Part shown: positions 11,680 through 19,154 of the stretch, piece after piece | How the letters are laid out: every line of letters starts with the position of its first letter | Numbering within the stretch: the first letter of the stretch is position 1 | NCBI RefSeq assembly: GCF_900104845.1 | Contig: NZ_FNSR01000001.1 | Location: 1,736,001-1,800,000, forward strand | Length of the DNA stretch: 64,000 bases | Source of the DNA: Paraburkholderia caballeronis | Lineage (GTDB): Bacteria > Pseudomonadota > Gammaproteobacteria > Burkholderiales > Burkholderiaceae | Reading direction: 5' to 3' | Position numbers and translations under genes: made by a program | Notes under the pieces: model-generated | What the model was told of the DNA's origin: nothing | The model's input: only the letters and a program-made list of their open reading frames with translations | Database searches by the model: none

Positions 11680-12570
11680 ATGTTCGCGCGGTTGCGGATC
11701 ACCGCCCGCGCGGCGGTCTGTGCCGGCGCGCTGGGCGTGGCGGCGAGCGTTCCGGCCTTCGCGCAGACGGAGTCGGCGGGCGGGCCGGCGGTGGCCGATG
11801 CCGCGGTGAACGCCCCGGCGGCGGCGGCGCCGGCCGTGGCGGCCTCCGCGCCGGTTGCGGACTTCGCGACGCGCCAGGCGGTGCTCGACCGGCGGACCGC
11901 GGAAAACGACTATCGCTTTGCGGTTGCGCAGCATGACTGTTATAGCCGGTTTTTCGTGAATCACTGTCTCGGCAACGCGCGGGATGCGATGCGGTCCGAA
12001 CGCGCGGACATCCGCCGCGAGCAACTGACGCTCGACGACGAGCAGCGTGCGGACCGTGCGCGCCGGCGCGACCAGCAGGCGGCGCTGCAACGCGCGCAGG
12101 ACGAGGCGGAGGCGCCGCAGCGGGCCGCGAACGAAGCGCGCAGCCAGCAGGCGTACGAGGACAAGCAGCGCCAGCACGCGCTCGACGAAGCGCAGCGCAC
12201 GGCGGAAGCGCCGCAGCGCGCCGCGAACGAGCAGGCGTACGAACAGAAGCAGCGTCAGCATGCGCTCGATCAGGCGCAACGCGGACCGGATGCGACGCAG
12301 CGCGCGGCGAACCAGGCCGCGTACGACAGGAAGCAGTCGGATTTCCAGAAGCAACTGGACGAGGCGCACCAGCAGGGCGCGCAGAAGGCGCAGGAACGCG
12401 AGCAGCGCGCGGAGCGTTACGAGCAGAAGCAGGAGGACGCGGCGAAGCACAAGGCCGACGTCGAGGAGCGCCAGCGCCAGGCGGCCGCGAAGGCCCAGCA
12501 GAAGCAGCAACAGGAACAGCAGCAGTTACAGCAACAACAGATTCAGCAGCAACAGCAGCAGAACCAGTAA
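11680..12570 (+). CDS. exported Gln/Arg-rich coiled-coil repeat protein, function unknown
   Basis: About 296 aa from ATG 11680, which gives a good signal peptide (basic [10 protein letters not shown], hydrophobic core, cleavage after SVPAFA). ATG 11614 would add a poorly fitting N-terminal stretch. After an Ala/Pro linker comes a conserved-looking core, [19 protein letters not shown] followed by [19 protein letters not shown], with two Cys that could form a disulfide. The rest is highly charged, probably coiled coil, with three degenerate ~30-residue repeats carrying QRAAN, AYE(D/Q)KQRQ and HALD(E/Q)AQR. The C-terminus is nearly pure Gln, encoded by cag/caa runs. I do not recognise a characterised family; similar proteins occur as hypotheticals in related bacteria as far as I know. 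The outward orientation relative to tex suggests its own promoter. Confidence 0.75.
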   Translation: MFARLRITARAAVCAGALGVAASVPAFAQTESAGGPAVADAAVNAPAAAAPAVAASAPVADFATRQAVLDRRTAENDYRFAVAQHDCYSRFFVNHCLGNARDAMRSERADIRREQLTLDDEQRADRARRRDQQAALQRAQDEAEAPQRAANEARSQQAYEDKQRQHALDEAQRTAEAPQRAANEQAYEQKQRQHALDQAQRGPDATQRAANQAAYDRKQSDFQKQLDEAHQQGAQKAQEREQRAERYEQKQEDAAKHKADVEERQRQAAAKAQQKQQQEQQQLQQQQIQQQQQQNQ

Positions 12571-12642
12571 CGCTCCATAGCCGTATAGCAACCTCAGGCG
12601 CGGCGCCTTCGGCGGCGCGCCGCATGGATAGAGGAGGCGAGC

Positions 12643-12876
12643 ATGCGCGAGCATCGTGAAGTCAAGTCCGAGGTCCTCCGCGACCGGATCCTGCAACTGG
12701 AATCGGAACATGGCGATCTGGACCGCCTGATAGACCGGATGGCCGAGTCGCCCGGCACCGACGATCTCGAACTGCAACGGCTGAAGAAGCGCAAGCTGAA
12801 GGTGAAGGACAACATCCTCCTTCTGCAGTTGCAGCTTGATCCCGATTCAACGAAGACATCGGACGGGCGGGCCTGA
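12643..12876 (+). CDS. YdcH/DUF465 family protein
   Basis: A 77-aa all-helical protein. The pattern LQLESEHGDLDRLIDRMAES followed by LQRLKKRKLKVKDNILLLQ is the DUF465 (YdcH) signature: two helices with a conserved HxxLD and a basic LKKRKLxLKD segment. Function is unknown. ATG 12643 is preceded by a strong GAGGAG ribosome-binding site at 12631-12636. The DinG-like helicase begins 75 bases downstream on the same strand. Confidence 0.85.
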   Translation: MREHREVKSEVLRDRILQLESEHGDLDRLIDRMAESPGTDDLELQRLKKRKLKVKDNILLLQLQLDPDSTKTSDGRA

Positions 12877-12951
12877 CACCGTGCCCCGGCAGGCGCCGGG
12901 CCGCGGCAGCAGGCTTGCCGCGCCCGTTGGACCCAGCAGGAACCGCTTGCC

Positions 12952-15222
12952 TTGAATTCAACGTCCGTATCCCGTTCCCGGCGCGCGCCCGAAAGCAGCG
13001 CGCCGGATGGCGACGCGCGCGCTGCCCGCAGTCCCGACGCGCCGCCGCCGGCGCTGACCGCGCGCCGGGCCGCCGAACTCGACCAGATCTTCGCCCCGGA
13101 CGGACTGCTCGCGCGCGAGATCGACGGTTATCGGCCGCGCGCCGCGCAGATCGAGATGTCGCGCGCGGTCGCGGCCGCGATGGAAGCCGCCGCGCAGGCG
13201 CTGCCCGAGCCCGCGATGTTCGACAGCCAGGCGCGTCCCGCGCGCCGCCTCGGCAACAACGTCGAAGCGAAAGCGGCCGCCGACGCGCAGGCCGCATCGC
13301 CGGCGATCCAGAACGGCGACAACACGCTGATCGTCGAAGCCGGCACCGGCACCGGCAAGACCTATGCGTACCTCGTGCCCGCGATGCTGTGGGGCGGCAA
13401 GGTGATCGTATCGACCGGCACGAAGCATCTTCAGGATCAGCTGTTCCAGCGCGACCTTCCGACCGTGCGCGACGCGCTCGCGGTGCCGGTCACGGTCGCG
13501 ATGCTGAAGGGCCGCTCGAACTACCTGTGCCATTACTACCTGCAACGCACCGCGGACAACGGCCGTCTGCCGTCCCGGCAGGAGACCTCGTATCTGCAGG
13601 AGATCGTGCGCTTCGCGAAGATCACGCGCTCCGGCGACAAGGCCGAACTGGCGAGCGTGCCGGAAACGGCGGCCGTCTGGTCGATGGTCACGTCGACGCG
13701 CGACAACTGCCTCGGCCAGGAGTGTCCGCACTACAAGGATTGCTTCGTGATGCAGGCGCGCCGCGAAGCGCAGCAGGCGGACATCGTCGTCGTCAATCAC
13801 CACCTGTTTTTCGCGGACATCATGCTGCGCGACACGGGCATGGCCGAACTGCTGCCGAGCGCGAACACGATCATCTTCGACGAGGCGCATCAGTTGCCGG
13901 AGACCGCGACGCTGTTCTTCGGCGAGACGCTGTCCACCGCGCAGTTCCTGGAGCTGGCGCGCGATTGCGTGGCCGAAGGGTTGAGCCATGCACGCGACGC
14001 TGTCGAATGGGTGAAGCTCGGCGCGGCGCTGGAGCGCGCCGCGCGCGACGTGCGGCTCGCGTTCAGGGAAGATTCGCTGAGAGTGTCGGTCGCGCAACTG
14101 CCGGTCGATCATCCGCTGTTCGACGCGCTCGACGCGTTGCAGACGGAACTCGCGACGCTGACGAATGCGCTCGCCGCCCAGGCCGAACGCGCGGAGTCGC
14201 TCGGCGCATGCCTGCGGCGCGCGCGCGAGTTGCAGGGTGTGTTGTCGGGCTGGACCGTGCATCCCGACGAAGCGCCCGCGCGTGAATCGCGCGACACGCG
14301 TACTGCGCGCGACGATGCCGACGCCGACGACAAGCCGGACGCATTCGGCGACGACGAGAAGGTGCGCTGGGTCGAAGTGTTCTCGCATACCGTGCAATTG
14401 CACGAGACGCCGCTGTCGGTCGCGCCGATTTTCGCGAAGCAGCGCGCGGGCGTGCCGCGCACGTGGATCTTCACGTCGGCGACGCTGTCGGTGCGCGGCG
14501 ACTTCACGCACTACGCGGCGCAGATGGGCCTTAGCACGCGCCGCTCGATGACGCTGCCGAGCCCGTTCGACTATCCGACCCAAGGGTTGCTGTACGTGCC
14601 GCGCAATCTGCCGCAGCCGTCGTCGCCGCAGTTCACCGATGCGGTGTTCGATGCGGCGCTGCCGGCGATCGAGGCAGCGGGCGGCGGCGTGTTCATGCTG
14701 TGCACGACGTTGCGCGCAGTGGACCGCATCGCGACGAAGCTGCGCGACACGATCGCCGCACGCGGCTGGAGTACGCCGCTGCTCGTGCAGGGCGACGCGA
14801 GCCGCACCGAACTGCTCGAACGCTTTCGCGCCTACGGCAATGCGATCCTCGTGGGCAGTCAGAGCTTCTGGGAAGGGGTGGACGTGCGTGGCGATGCGCT
14901 GTCGCTCGTCGTGATCGACAAGCTGCCGTTCGCGCCGCCGGATGATCCGGTGCTGTCAGCGCGTCTCGATGCGCTGACGAAAAAAGGCTTGAGCCCGTTC
15001 GCGGTTCATCAGTTGCCGCAGGCGGTCATCACGCTGAAGCAGGGCGCAGGGCGGCTGATTCGCGCTGAGACCGATCGCGGCGTGCTGATGATCTGCGACA
15101 CGCGTCTCGTCGACAAGCCGTATGGCCGTCGCATCTGGCAAAGCCTGCCGCCGTTCAAGCGCACGCGCGAGATCGAGGTCGTAAAAGCGTTCTTCGAGGA
15201 GCCCGCCGAAAACCGCGATTGA
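12952..15222 (+). CDS. ATP-dependent DNA helicase, DinG/YoaA family
   Basis: Superfamily 2 XPD-like 5'-3' helicase acting on DNA repair or replication intermediates. The 756-aa frame starts at TTG 12952, supported by AGGAA at 12938-12942; no in-frame ATG precedes the conserved core. Motifs: EAGTGTGKTYAYL (Walker A, ~residue 130), iron-sulfur cysteines in CHYYLQRTADN and CLGQECPHYKDC, DEAH box FDEAHQLPETA (~residue 310), and C-terminal QGAGRLIRAETDRG (motif VI). A ~50-residue acidic insertion (RESRDTRTARDDADADDKPD) lies between the helicase halves. The compact N-terminus and iron-sulfur arrangement favour YoaA over DinG; the symbol is left open. Confidence 0.9.
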   Translation: MNSTSVSRSRRAPESSAPDGDARAARSPDAPPPALTARRAAELDQIFAPDGLLAREIDGYRPRAAQIEMSRAVAAAMEAAAQALPEPAMFDSQARPARRLGNNVEAKAAADAQAASPAIQNGDNTLIVEAGTGTGKTYAYLVPAMLWGGKVIVSTGTKHLQDQLFQRDLPTVRDALAVPVTVAMLKGRSNYLCHYYLQRTADNGRLPSRQETSYLQEIVRFAKITRSGDKAELASVPETAAVWSMVTSTRDNCLGQECPHYKDCFVMQARREAQQADIVVVNHHLFFADIMLRDTGMAELLPSANTIIFDEAHQLPETATLFFGETLSTAQFLELARDCVAEGLSHARDAVEWVKLGAALERAARDVRLAFREDSLRVSVAQLPVDHPLFDALDALQTELATLTNALAAQAERAESLGACLRRARELQGVLSGWTVHPDEAPARESRDTRTARDDADADDKPDAFGDDEKVRWVEVFSHTVQLHETPLSVAPIFAKQRAGVPRTWIFTSATLSVRGDFTHYAAQMGLSTRRSMTLPSPFDYPTQGLLYVPRNLPQPSSPQFTDAVFDAALPAIEAAGGGVFMLCTTLRAVDRIATKLRDTIAARGWSTPLLVQGDASRTELLERFRAYGNAILVGSQSFWEGVDVRGDALSLVVIDKLPFAPPDDPVLSARLDALTKKGLSPFAVHQLPQAVITLKQGAGRLIRAETDRGVLMICDTRLVDKPYGRRIWQSLPPFKRTREIEVVKAFFEEPAENRD

Positions 15223-15326
15223 ATGTCTCCATTCGTTGCGCGGTATCAAGGCTGCACAGCGATAAACGATAGGTGCGACATGCATGCCGCATTGATATCG
15301 CAAGCAATGTGCAAAGCCAATGCAAA

Positions 15327-15361
15327 CAAAAAAGCCACGAATGAATATTCGTGGCTTTTTC
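15327..15361. terminator. bidirectional terminator
   Basis: A 9-bp perfect stem (gccacgaat / attcgtggc) with a GAAT loop, flanked by an A-run and a T-run. It can end both the plus-strand helicase transcript and the minus-strand small lipoprotein transcript. Confidence 0.85.
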
Positions 15362-15459
15362 GCATTACCTGCCGGAGGCTGTCGATTCGACAGGCCTCCC
15401 GGCCTCTCGCATGAACGTTCACTGCGGTGTGACCCGCAGCGACGTACTGCGAGTATCGC

Positions 15460-15711
15460 TTACTGGCTCGCGCCCGCTGCCGGCGAAGCAGCGTCAGCCG
15501 GCGATGCAGCGTCGGCCGGCGAAGCGGCTTCTGCCGGGGAGGCAGCGTCAGCCGGCGATGCGGCGACTGCCGGCGATGCGGCATCAGCCGGCGACGCAGC
15601 AGCGGCCGGGGACGCAGCATCAGCCGGAGCAGCGGCCTGGTCGCTGCTCTTGTTGCATGCAGCGAGTGCCACAGCGGCCAACAGGGATGCTACGAGGAGG
15701 GATTTCTTCAT
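15460..15711 (-). CDS. small lipoprotein with xAASPA hexapeptide repeats
   Basis: An 83-aa predicted lipoprotein. Start is the ATG whose first base is 15711 (MKKSLLVASLLAAVALAAC), with AAAGGAC about 8 bases upstream; the GTG at 15717 is too close to that site. The lipobox LAAC places the lipidated Cys at residue 20. The mature part begins NKSSDQAAAPA and then consists almost entirely of about nine tandem xAASPA hexapeptides (x = D, A, V or E), the D and E being the only charges. In the DNA the repeats appear as 18-bp units built from gccggcgatgcagcgtc-like sequence. Such Ala/Pro-rich tails are probably extended cell-wall spacers; function unknown. Confidence 0.8.
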   Translation of the reverse strand: MKKSLLVASLLAAVALAACNKSSDQAAAPADAASPAAAASPADAASPAVAASPADAASPAEAASPADAASPADAASPAAGASQ

Positions 15712-15915
15712 GATCACGTCCTTTTATGGTTAAAGGTAAGCAACAGCGCAAAATAAAACCGGTAATGTGCTCCAACACCGACCTCGGCCGCTGGTGGAGA
15801 TGCACTGCAACAGCGTGAATCTTCCCTACGGCTTGGGCGGAAATTATATGCACTTTCGTATCGACCGTCGACAAATCCGGGGACAATACGTTGTCTTTCT
15901 CATACAGGCGCTATA

Positions 15916-17223
15916 TTAGTACGGATCAACCGCACGTAGCGCCTGATTGGGCAATCCGACCCGTATCCAGCCCGCACAATACCACTCGTGCAGTAACGCT
16001 GTCACCGACGAATCGTGTGAGAGTGTTACAAAGCGTTTCCCTTCGATGCGACGTTCGTCGGCCAATGCGGGCAGCCATTTTTTAGTGTCTGCCAGCACGT
16101 ACTGTTCCCCGTTCAGGAAATACGAGCGCGCATCGTAAAGCAGGATCGTCCTGCGGTCGAGTGTCAGTCCGTTTTTTGACGCGCGCGCGACGAAACGCGC
16201 TTCATCGAGCGGCCGGTCCGGCGCATCGAACACGACATTCGACTTCGGTTCGCTCAACCACGAGCCGACGAACGACGATACGTCCGCATCGGTCCAGCGC
16301 ACTTTCGCAAGCAGCGTGCCGACGCGTTCGACGAGCGCCGGCGGCAGTTGCGCCGGATGCGCGACGGCCGGCTGCTGCGGATCGCGATACAGCGCCTGCG
16401 CGGCCTTGTCGTTCGATGCGTTCGTGCCGCGTTCCGCGAGGTAGTAGAGGAACTGGCTCGTCAGTTCGGCCGTCGACGGCGACCGGAAGCCGACCGAGCA
16501 CGTCATGCATTCGCCTTCCGCAATCCCGTCGTGCGCGATGTGCGGCGGCAGATACAGCATGTCGCCCGGCTCCAGTACCCATTCCTCTTCGGGCTCGAAG
16601 TTCGCGAGCACTTTCAGCGGCAAGCCTTCCTGCAACGTCAGATCGCGCTGCGCGCCGATTCGCCAGCGCCGCTTGCCATGCACCTGCAGCAGGAACACGT
16701 CGTACGAGTCGAAGTGCGGGCCGACCCCGCCGCCGTCCGACGCATACGAGATCATCAGGTCGTCGAGCCGCGCATCCGGCGCGAAGCGAAAGCGTTCGAG
16801 CAGCGCGCGCGCCCGGTCGTCGTGCAGATCGACGCCCTGCACGAGCAGCGTCCAGCGGCGCTCGTCCGGCGACGGCAGTTCGTCCGCGGAAAACGGCCCG
16901 TGTTCGAGCGCCCAGCGGCGGCGGAAATGCGTGATGAGACGCGACTCGACGTCGTCGTGATCGGCCAGCGCGAACAGTTCATCGCGCGAAAGCGGCGGCG
17001 CGATGTCGGGAATCGCGTTGCGGATCAGCAGCGGTTTTTTCTGCCAGTAGCGGCGCATGAACTGCGCGGGCGTGAGGCCGCCGAGCAGCGGAGTCGGTGC
17101 GTCGGGCGCGGGACATGCTGACGCGAAAGGATCGGTGCGCGAGCGTGCGGCGGCGGTCTGCGAGGGCGCTGGCACGCGCTTTCGGCGGGCGCCCGCCGGA
17201 TGGTCTGGGGACCGCTTCGGCAT
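15916..17223 (-). CDS. JmjC/cupin oxygenase, RoxA (YcfD)-like ribosomal protein hydroxylase
   Basis: Fe(II)/2-oxoglutarate-dependent oxygenase; E. coli YcfD hydroxylates an arginine of ribosomal protein L16. The 435-aa product starts at the ATG with first base 17223. After a basic, Pro-rich N-terminus comes FMRRYWQKKPLLIRNAIPD, the family-typical opening of the cupin_4 domain. Iron ligands are visible in GPHFDSYDVFLLQVHGKRRW (HxD) and in LPPHIAHDGIAEG (distal His). The C-terminal winged-helix-like region is of usual length. The gene is divergent from slyD, with 32 bases between their starts, so the promoters overlap. Substrate is inferred from the family. Confidence 0.85.
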   Translation of the reverse strand: MPKRSPDHPAGARRKRVPAPSQTAAARSRTDPFASACPAPDAPTPLLGGLTPAQFMRRYWQKKPLLIRNAIPDIAPPLSRDELFALADHDDVESRLITHFRRRWALEHGPFSADELPSPDERRWTLLVQGVDLHDDRARALLERFRFAPDARLDDLMISYASDGGGVGPHFDSYDVFLLQVHGKRRWRIGAQRDLTLQEGLPLKVLANFEPEEEWVLEPGDMLYLPPHIAHDGIAEGECMTCSVGFRSPSTAELTSQFLYYLAERGTNASNDKAAQALYRDPQQPAVAHPAQLPPALVERVGTLLAKVRWTDADVSSFVGSWLSEPKSNVVFDAPDRPLDEARFVARASKNGLTLDRRTILLYDARSYFLNGEQYVLADTKKWLPALADERRIEGKRFVTLSHDSSVTALLHEWYCAGWIRVGLPNQALRAVDPY

Positions 17224-17225
17224 CG

Positions 17226-17231
17226 TATAAT
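17226..17231 (+). promoter_or_regulatory. consensus -10 box for slyD
   Basis: A perfect TATAAT, 14 bases before the GGAGG ribosome-binding site of slyD. No clear -35 hexamer is seen 17 bases upstream. It abuts the start codon of the divergent oxygenase gene. Confidence 0.5.
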
Positions 17232-17255
17232 GTGGTTTGTATTCTGGAGGATCGA

Positions 17256-17801
17256 ATGAAAATCGCAAAGGACACCGTCGTGTCGGTCGCTTACAAGCTA
17301 TCGGATGCGCAGGGCAATCTGATCGAGGAGAGCGACGAGCCGATGGTCTATCTGCACGGCGGCTATGATGGCACGTTCCCCAAGATCGAGGAAGTGCTTG
17401 ACGGCAAGGAACCGGGCTTCGAGGCCCAGATCCAGCTTGAGCCGCAGGATGCGTTCGGCGAGTACGATCCCGAACTGGTGAAAGTCGAGCCGCGCAGCCG
17501 CTTTCCCGAACCGCTCGAAGTCGGCATGCAGTTCGAGGGCACGCCGGAAGAGGGCGACGAAGACGTCGACACGCTGATCTATACGGTCACCGACGTCGCC
17601 GAGGACAAGGTCGTGCTCGACGGCAACCATCCGCTCGCCGGCATGGCGCTGCGGTTCGCCCTGACCGTGAAGGAAGTGCGTCAGGCCACCGACGACGAGA
17701 TCGAGCACGAACATGCTCACGGCGCCGACGGCCTCGAAGTGATCGACGAAGACGAGGACGACGACGGCGAAGACGAGCCGTCGAAGCCCACGCTGCACTG
17801 A
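17256..17801 (+). CDS. slyD: FKBP-type peptidyl-prolyl isomerase, SlyD-like
   Basis: Cytosolic FKBP-type prolyl isomerase and chaperone. The 181-aa product starts at ATG 17256, five bases after GGAGG; the longer open frame is antisense to the neighbour. The FKBP core begins VVSVAYKLSDAQGNLIEESDE, with PMVYLHGGYDG and the flap (insert-in-flap) region around DAFGEYDPELVKVEPRSRFPEP. The C-terminal tail is short and acidic (EDEDDDGEDE) with only a few His (EHEHAHG), so it lacks the long metal-binding tail of E. coli SlyD. Subtype (SlyD versus SlpA) is therefore not fully certain; the flap insertion favours SlyD. Confidence 0.88.
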   Translation: MKIAKDTVVSVAYKLSDAQGNLIEESDEPMVYLHGGYDGTFPKIEEVLDGKEPGFEAQIQLEPQDAFGEYDPELVKVEPRSRFPEPLEVGMQFEGTPEEGDEDVDTLIYTVTDVAEDKVVLDGNHPLAGMALRFALTVKEVRQATDDEIEHEHAHGADGLEVIDEDEDDDGEDEPSKPTLH

Positions 17802-17833
17802 TCTTTTCGCCGGCCTTTCTGGCTGGCGTTCCA

Positions 17834-19108
17834 TCAATTCCCGTGCATCGCGCCGGCGCCCGCCGGCGCAGCGGGCTGCGGCAGGTAGCCCGCACCGCCA
17901 GCCGGCGGCGTCGCCGGTGACGCGGGCTGCGGCGGCGCGAATCCACCCGACGCCGCCTGCTGCTGAAGCATTTCCGGCACCCCCTGCGGCACCTCCGTCA
18001 CGTTGGGCATCGAAGAGATTTCCGGCATGTCCGGCAGCGCGGGCGTTTCCCCGTCGCGCGGCAATAGCGGCGGCTGCGCCTGCGGCGGTAGCGGAGGCAA
18101 ACGTTTCGGTACGTCGCGCACGCCGATCCGCAGCGGCGGCCGGCGCTCCATGTCCGCATCCACGTGCAGCCACTGCGTGGCCGGGTCGCGCAGCGCGACC
18201 GCGATCCGCGTCACGTTCGCGATCGTCGCTCCCTTGTCGTTCTTCAGCGGCTGGTCGATCTCGAAGCCGCGCGGCAGTTTCGCGTCGTCCATGTGGACGA
18301 CCAGCACCGGTCCATCGAACGTCTGCGCGAGCTTCGCGAGGCTGCGCCTGAACTCGACGTAGCCGTCGCGCGGACGATGGCCGAAACGCAGCCATCCGAA
18401 ACGTTCGGACCGCTCGCGCCGCTCGGTCGCCCACGGATTCCCCTGCACGAAGATCACGATCGCGCGCGCATTGCGCCGCTTCGCGTATTCGGCCGCGTGT
18501 TCGAGCCAGAAGCCGTTCGCGATCACGCGGTCCTCGAACTCGCCGTTGCGTCCGCCGGCCGTCAGATAGTGATTGTTGCCGTCCGGCAGGTTCATCGCGA
18601 CGAACACCGTGTCGCCGGCCTGCCAGCGCACGTTCTCCCGATACGGCCGGAAGCGCGGCACTTCGCTTTCGCGCGTCAGCGACAACGGGTTCTGTCCGAG
18701 CGACGACGGATCGGAGAAGATCGTCTGCCGCAGCAGGTCTAGCCGCTCGACCGGATCGTAGGCCCCCGATGCGGCCGACGAGCAGGTGGACCAGTCGTGC
18801 TGTCCCGGCACGAACACCAGGGCGGGCCGCGACGCTTCGAGCAGCGCATGGCGGCGCTCGTACAGCGCGTCGCCGCACGGCTCGCCGGCTGCCTTCAGAT
18901 TGCCGTCATAGACGACGAACGAGATGCGCGGATCGCGGCCGATCGCGTCGATCAGTTTCTGCGCGGCTGCTTCGTCGTTCTGCGAGCCGATTGCATTGCC
19001 GATCACCGCGAACGCGAACCGCGCGGATTCCGCCGCATGGGCCGAACGCGTCGGCGCGGCGGCGAATGCGAACGCGATACCGAATATGCCCGCTAACGCG
19101 CGCAGCAC
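17834..19108 (-). CDS. exported protein with weak calcineurin-like phosphatase resemblance
   Basis: About 424 aa from a GTG at 19108 (VLRALAGIFGIAFAFAAAP), which yields a signal peptide cleaved after SAHA and avoids overlap with mutS, whose stop lies 46 bases upstream. The core (FAFAVIGNAIGSQNDEAAAQ, FVVYDGNLKAAGEPCGD, FVPGQHDW) is laid out like a metallophosphoesterase, but the usual GDxH and GNHD metal ligands appear as GNAIG and GQHD, so activity is doubtful. The C-terminal ~110 residues are Pro/Ala/Gln-rich low complexity. Same strand as mutS and probably cotranscribed. Start codon and function are both uncertain. Confidence 0.65.
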   Translation of the reverse strand: MLRALAGIFGIAFAFAAAPTRSAHAAESARFAFAVIGNAIGSQNDEAAAQKLIDAIGRDPRISFVVYDGNLKAAGEPCGDALYERRHALLEASRPALVFVPGQHDWSTCSSAASGAYDPVERLDLLRQTIFSDPSSLGQNPLSLTRESEVPRFRPYRENVRWQAGDTVFVAMNLPDGNNHYLTAGGRNGEFEDRVIANGFWLEHAAEYAKRRNARAIVIFVQGNPWATERRERSERFGWLRFGHRPRDGYVEFRRSLAKLAQTFDGPVLVVHMDDAKLPRGFEIDQPLKNDKGATIANVTRIAVALRDPATQWLHVDADMERRPPLRIGVRDVPKRLPPLPPQAQPPLLPRDGETPALPDMPEISSMPNVTEVPQGVPEMLQQQAASGGFAPPQPASPATPPAGGAGYLPQPAAPAGAGAMHGN

Positions 19109-19154
19109 GACACCGCCGCGGCAACGAAGCCGAGGCGGCGTCGCGATGCGACGC

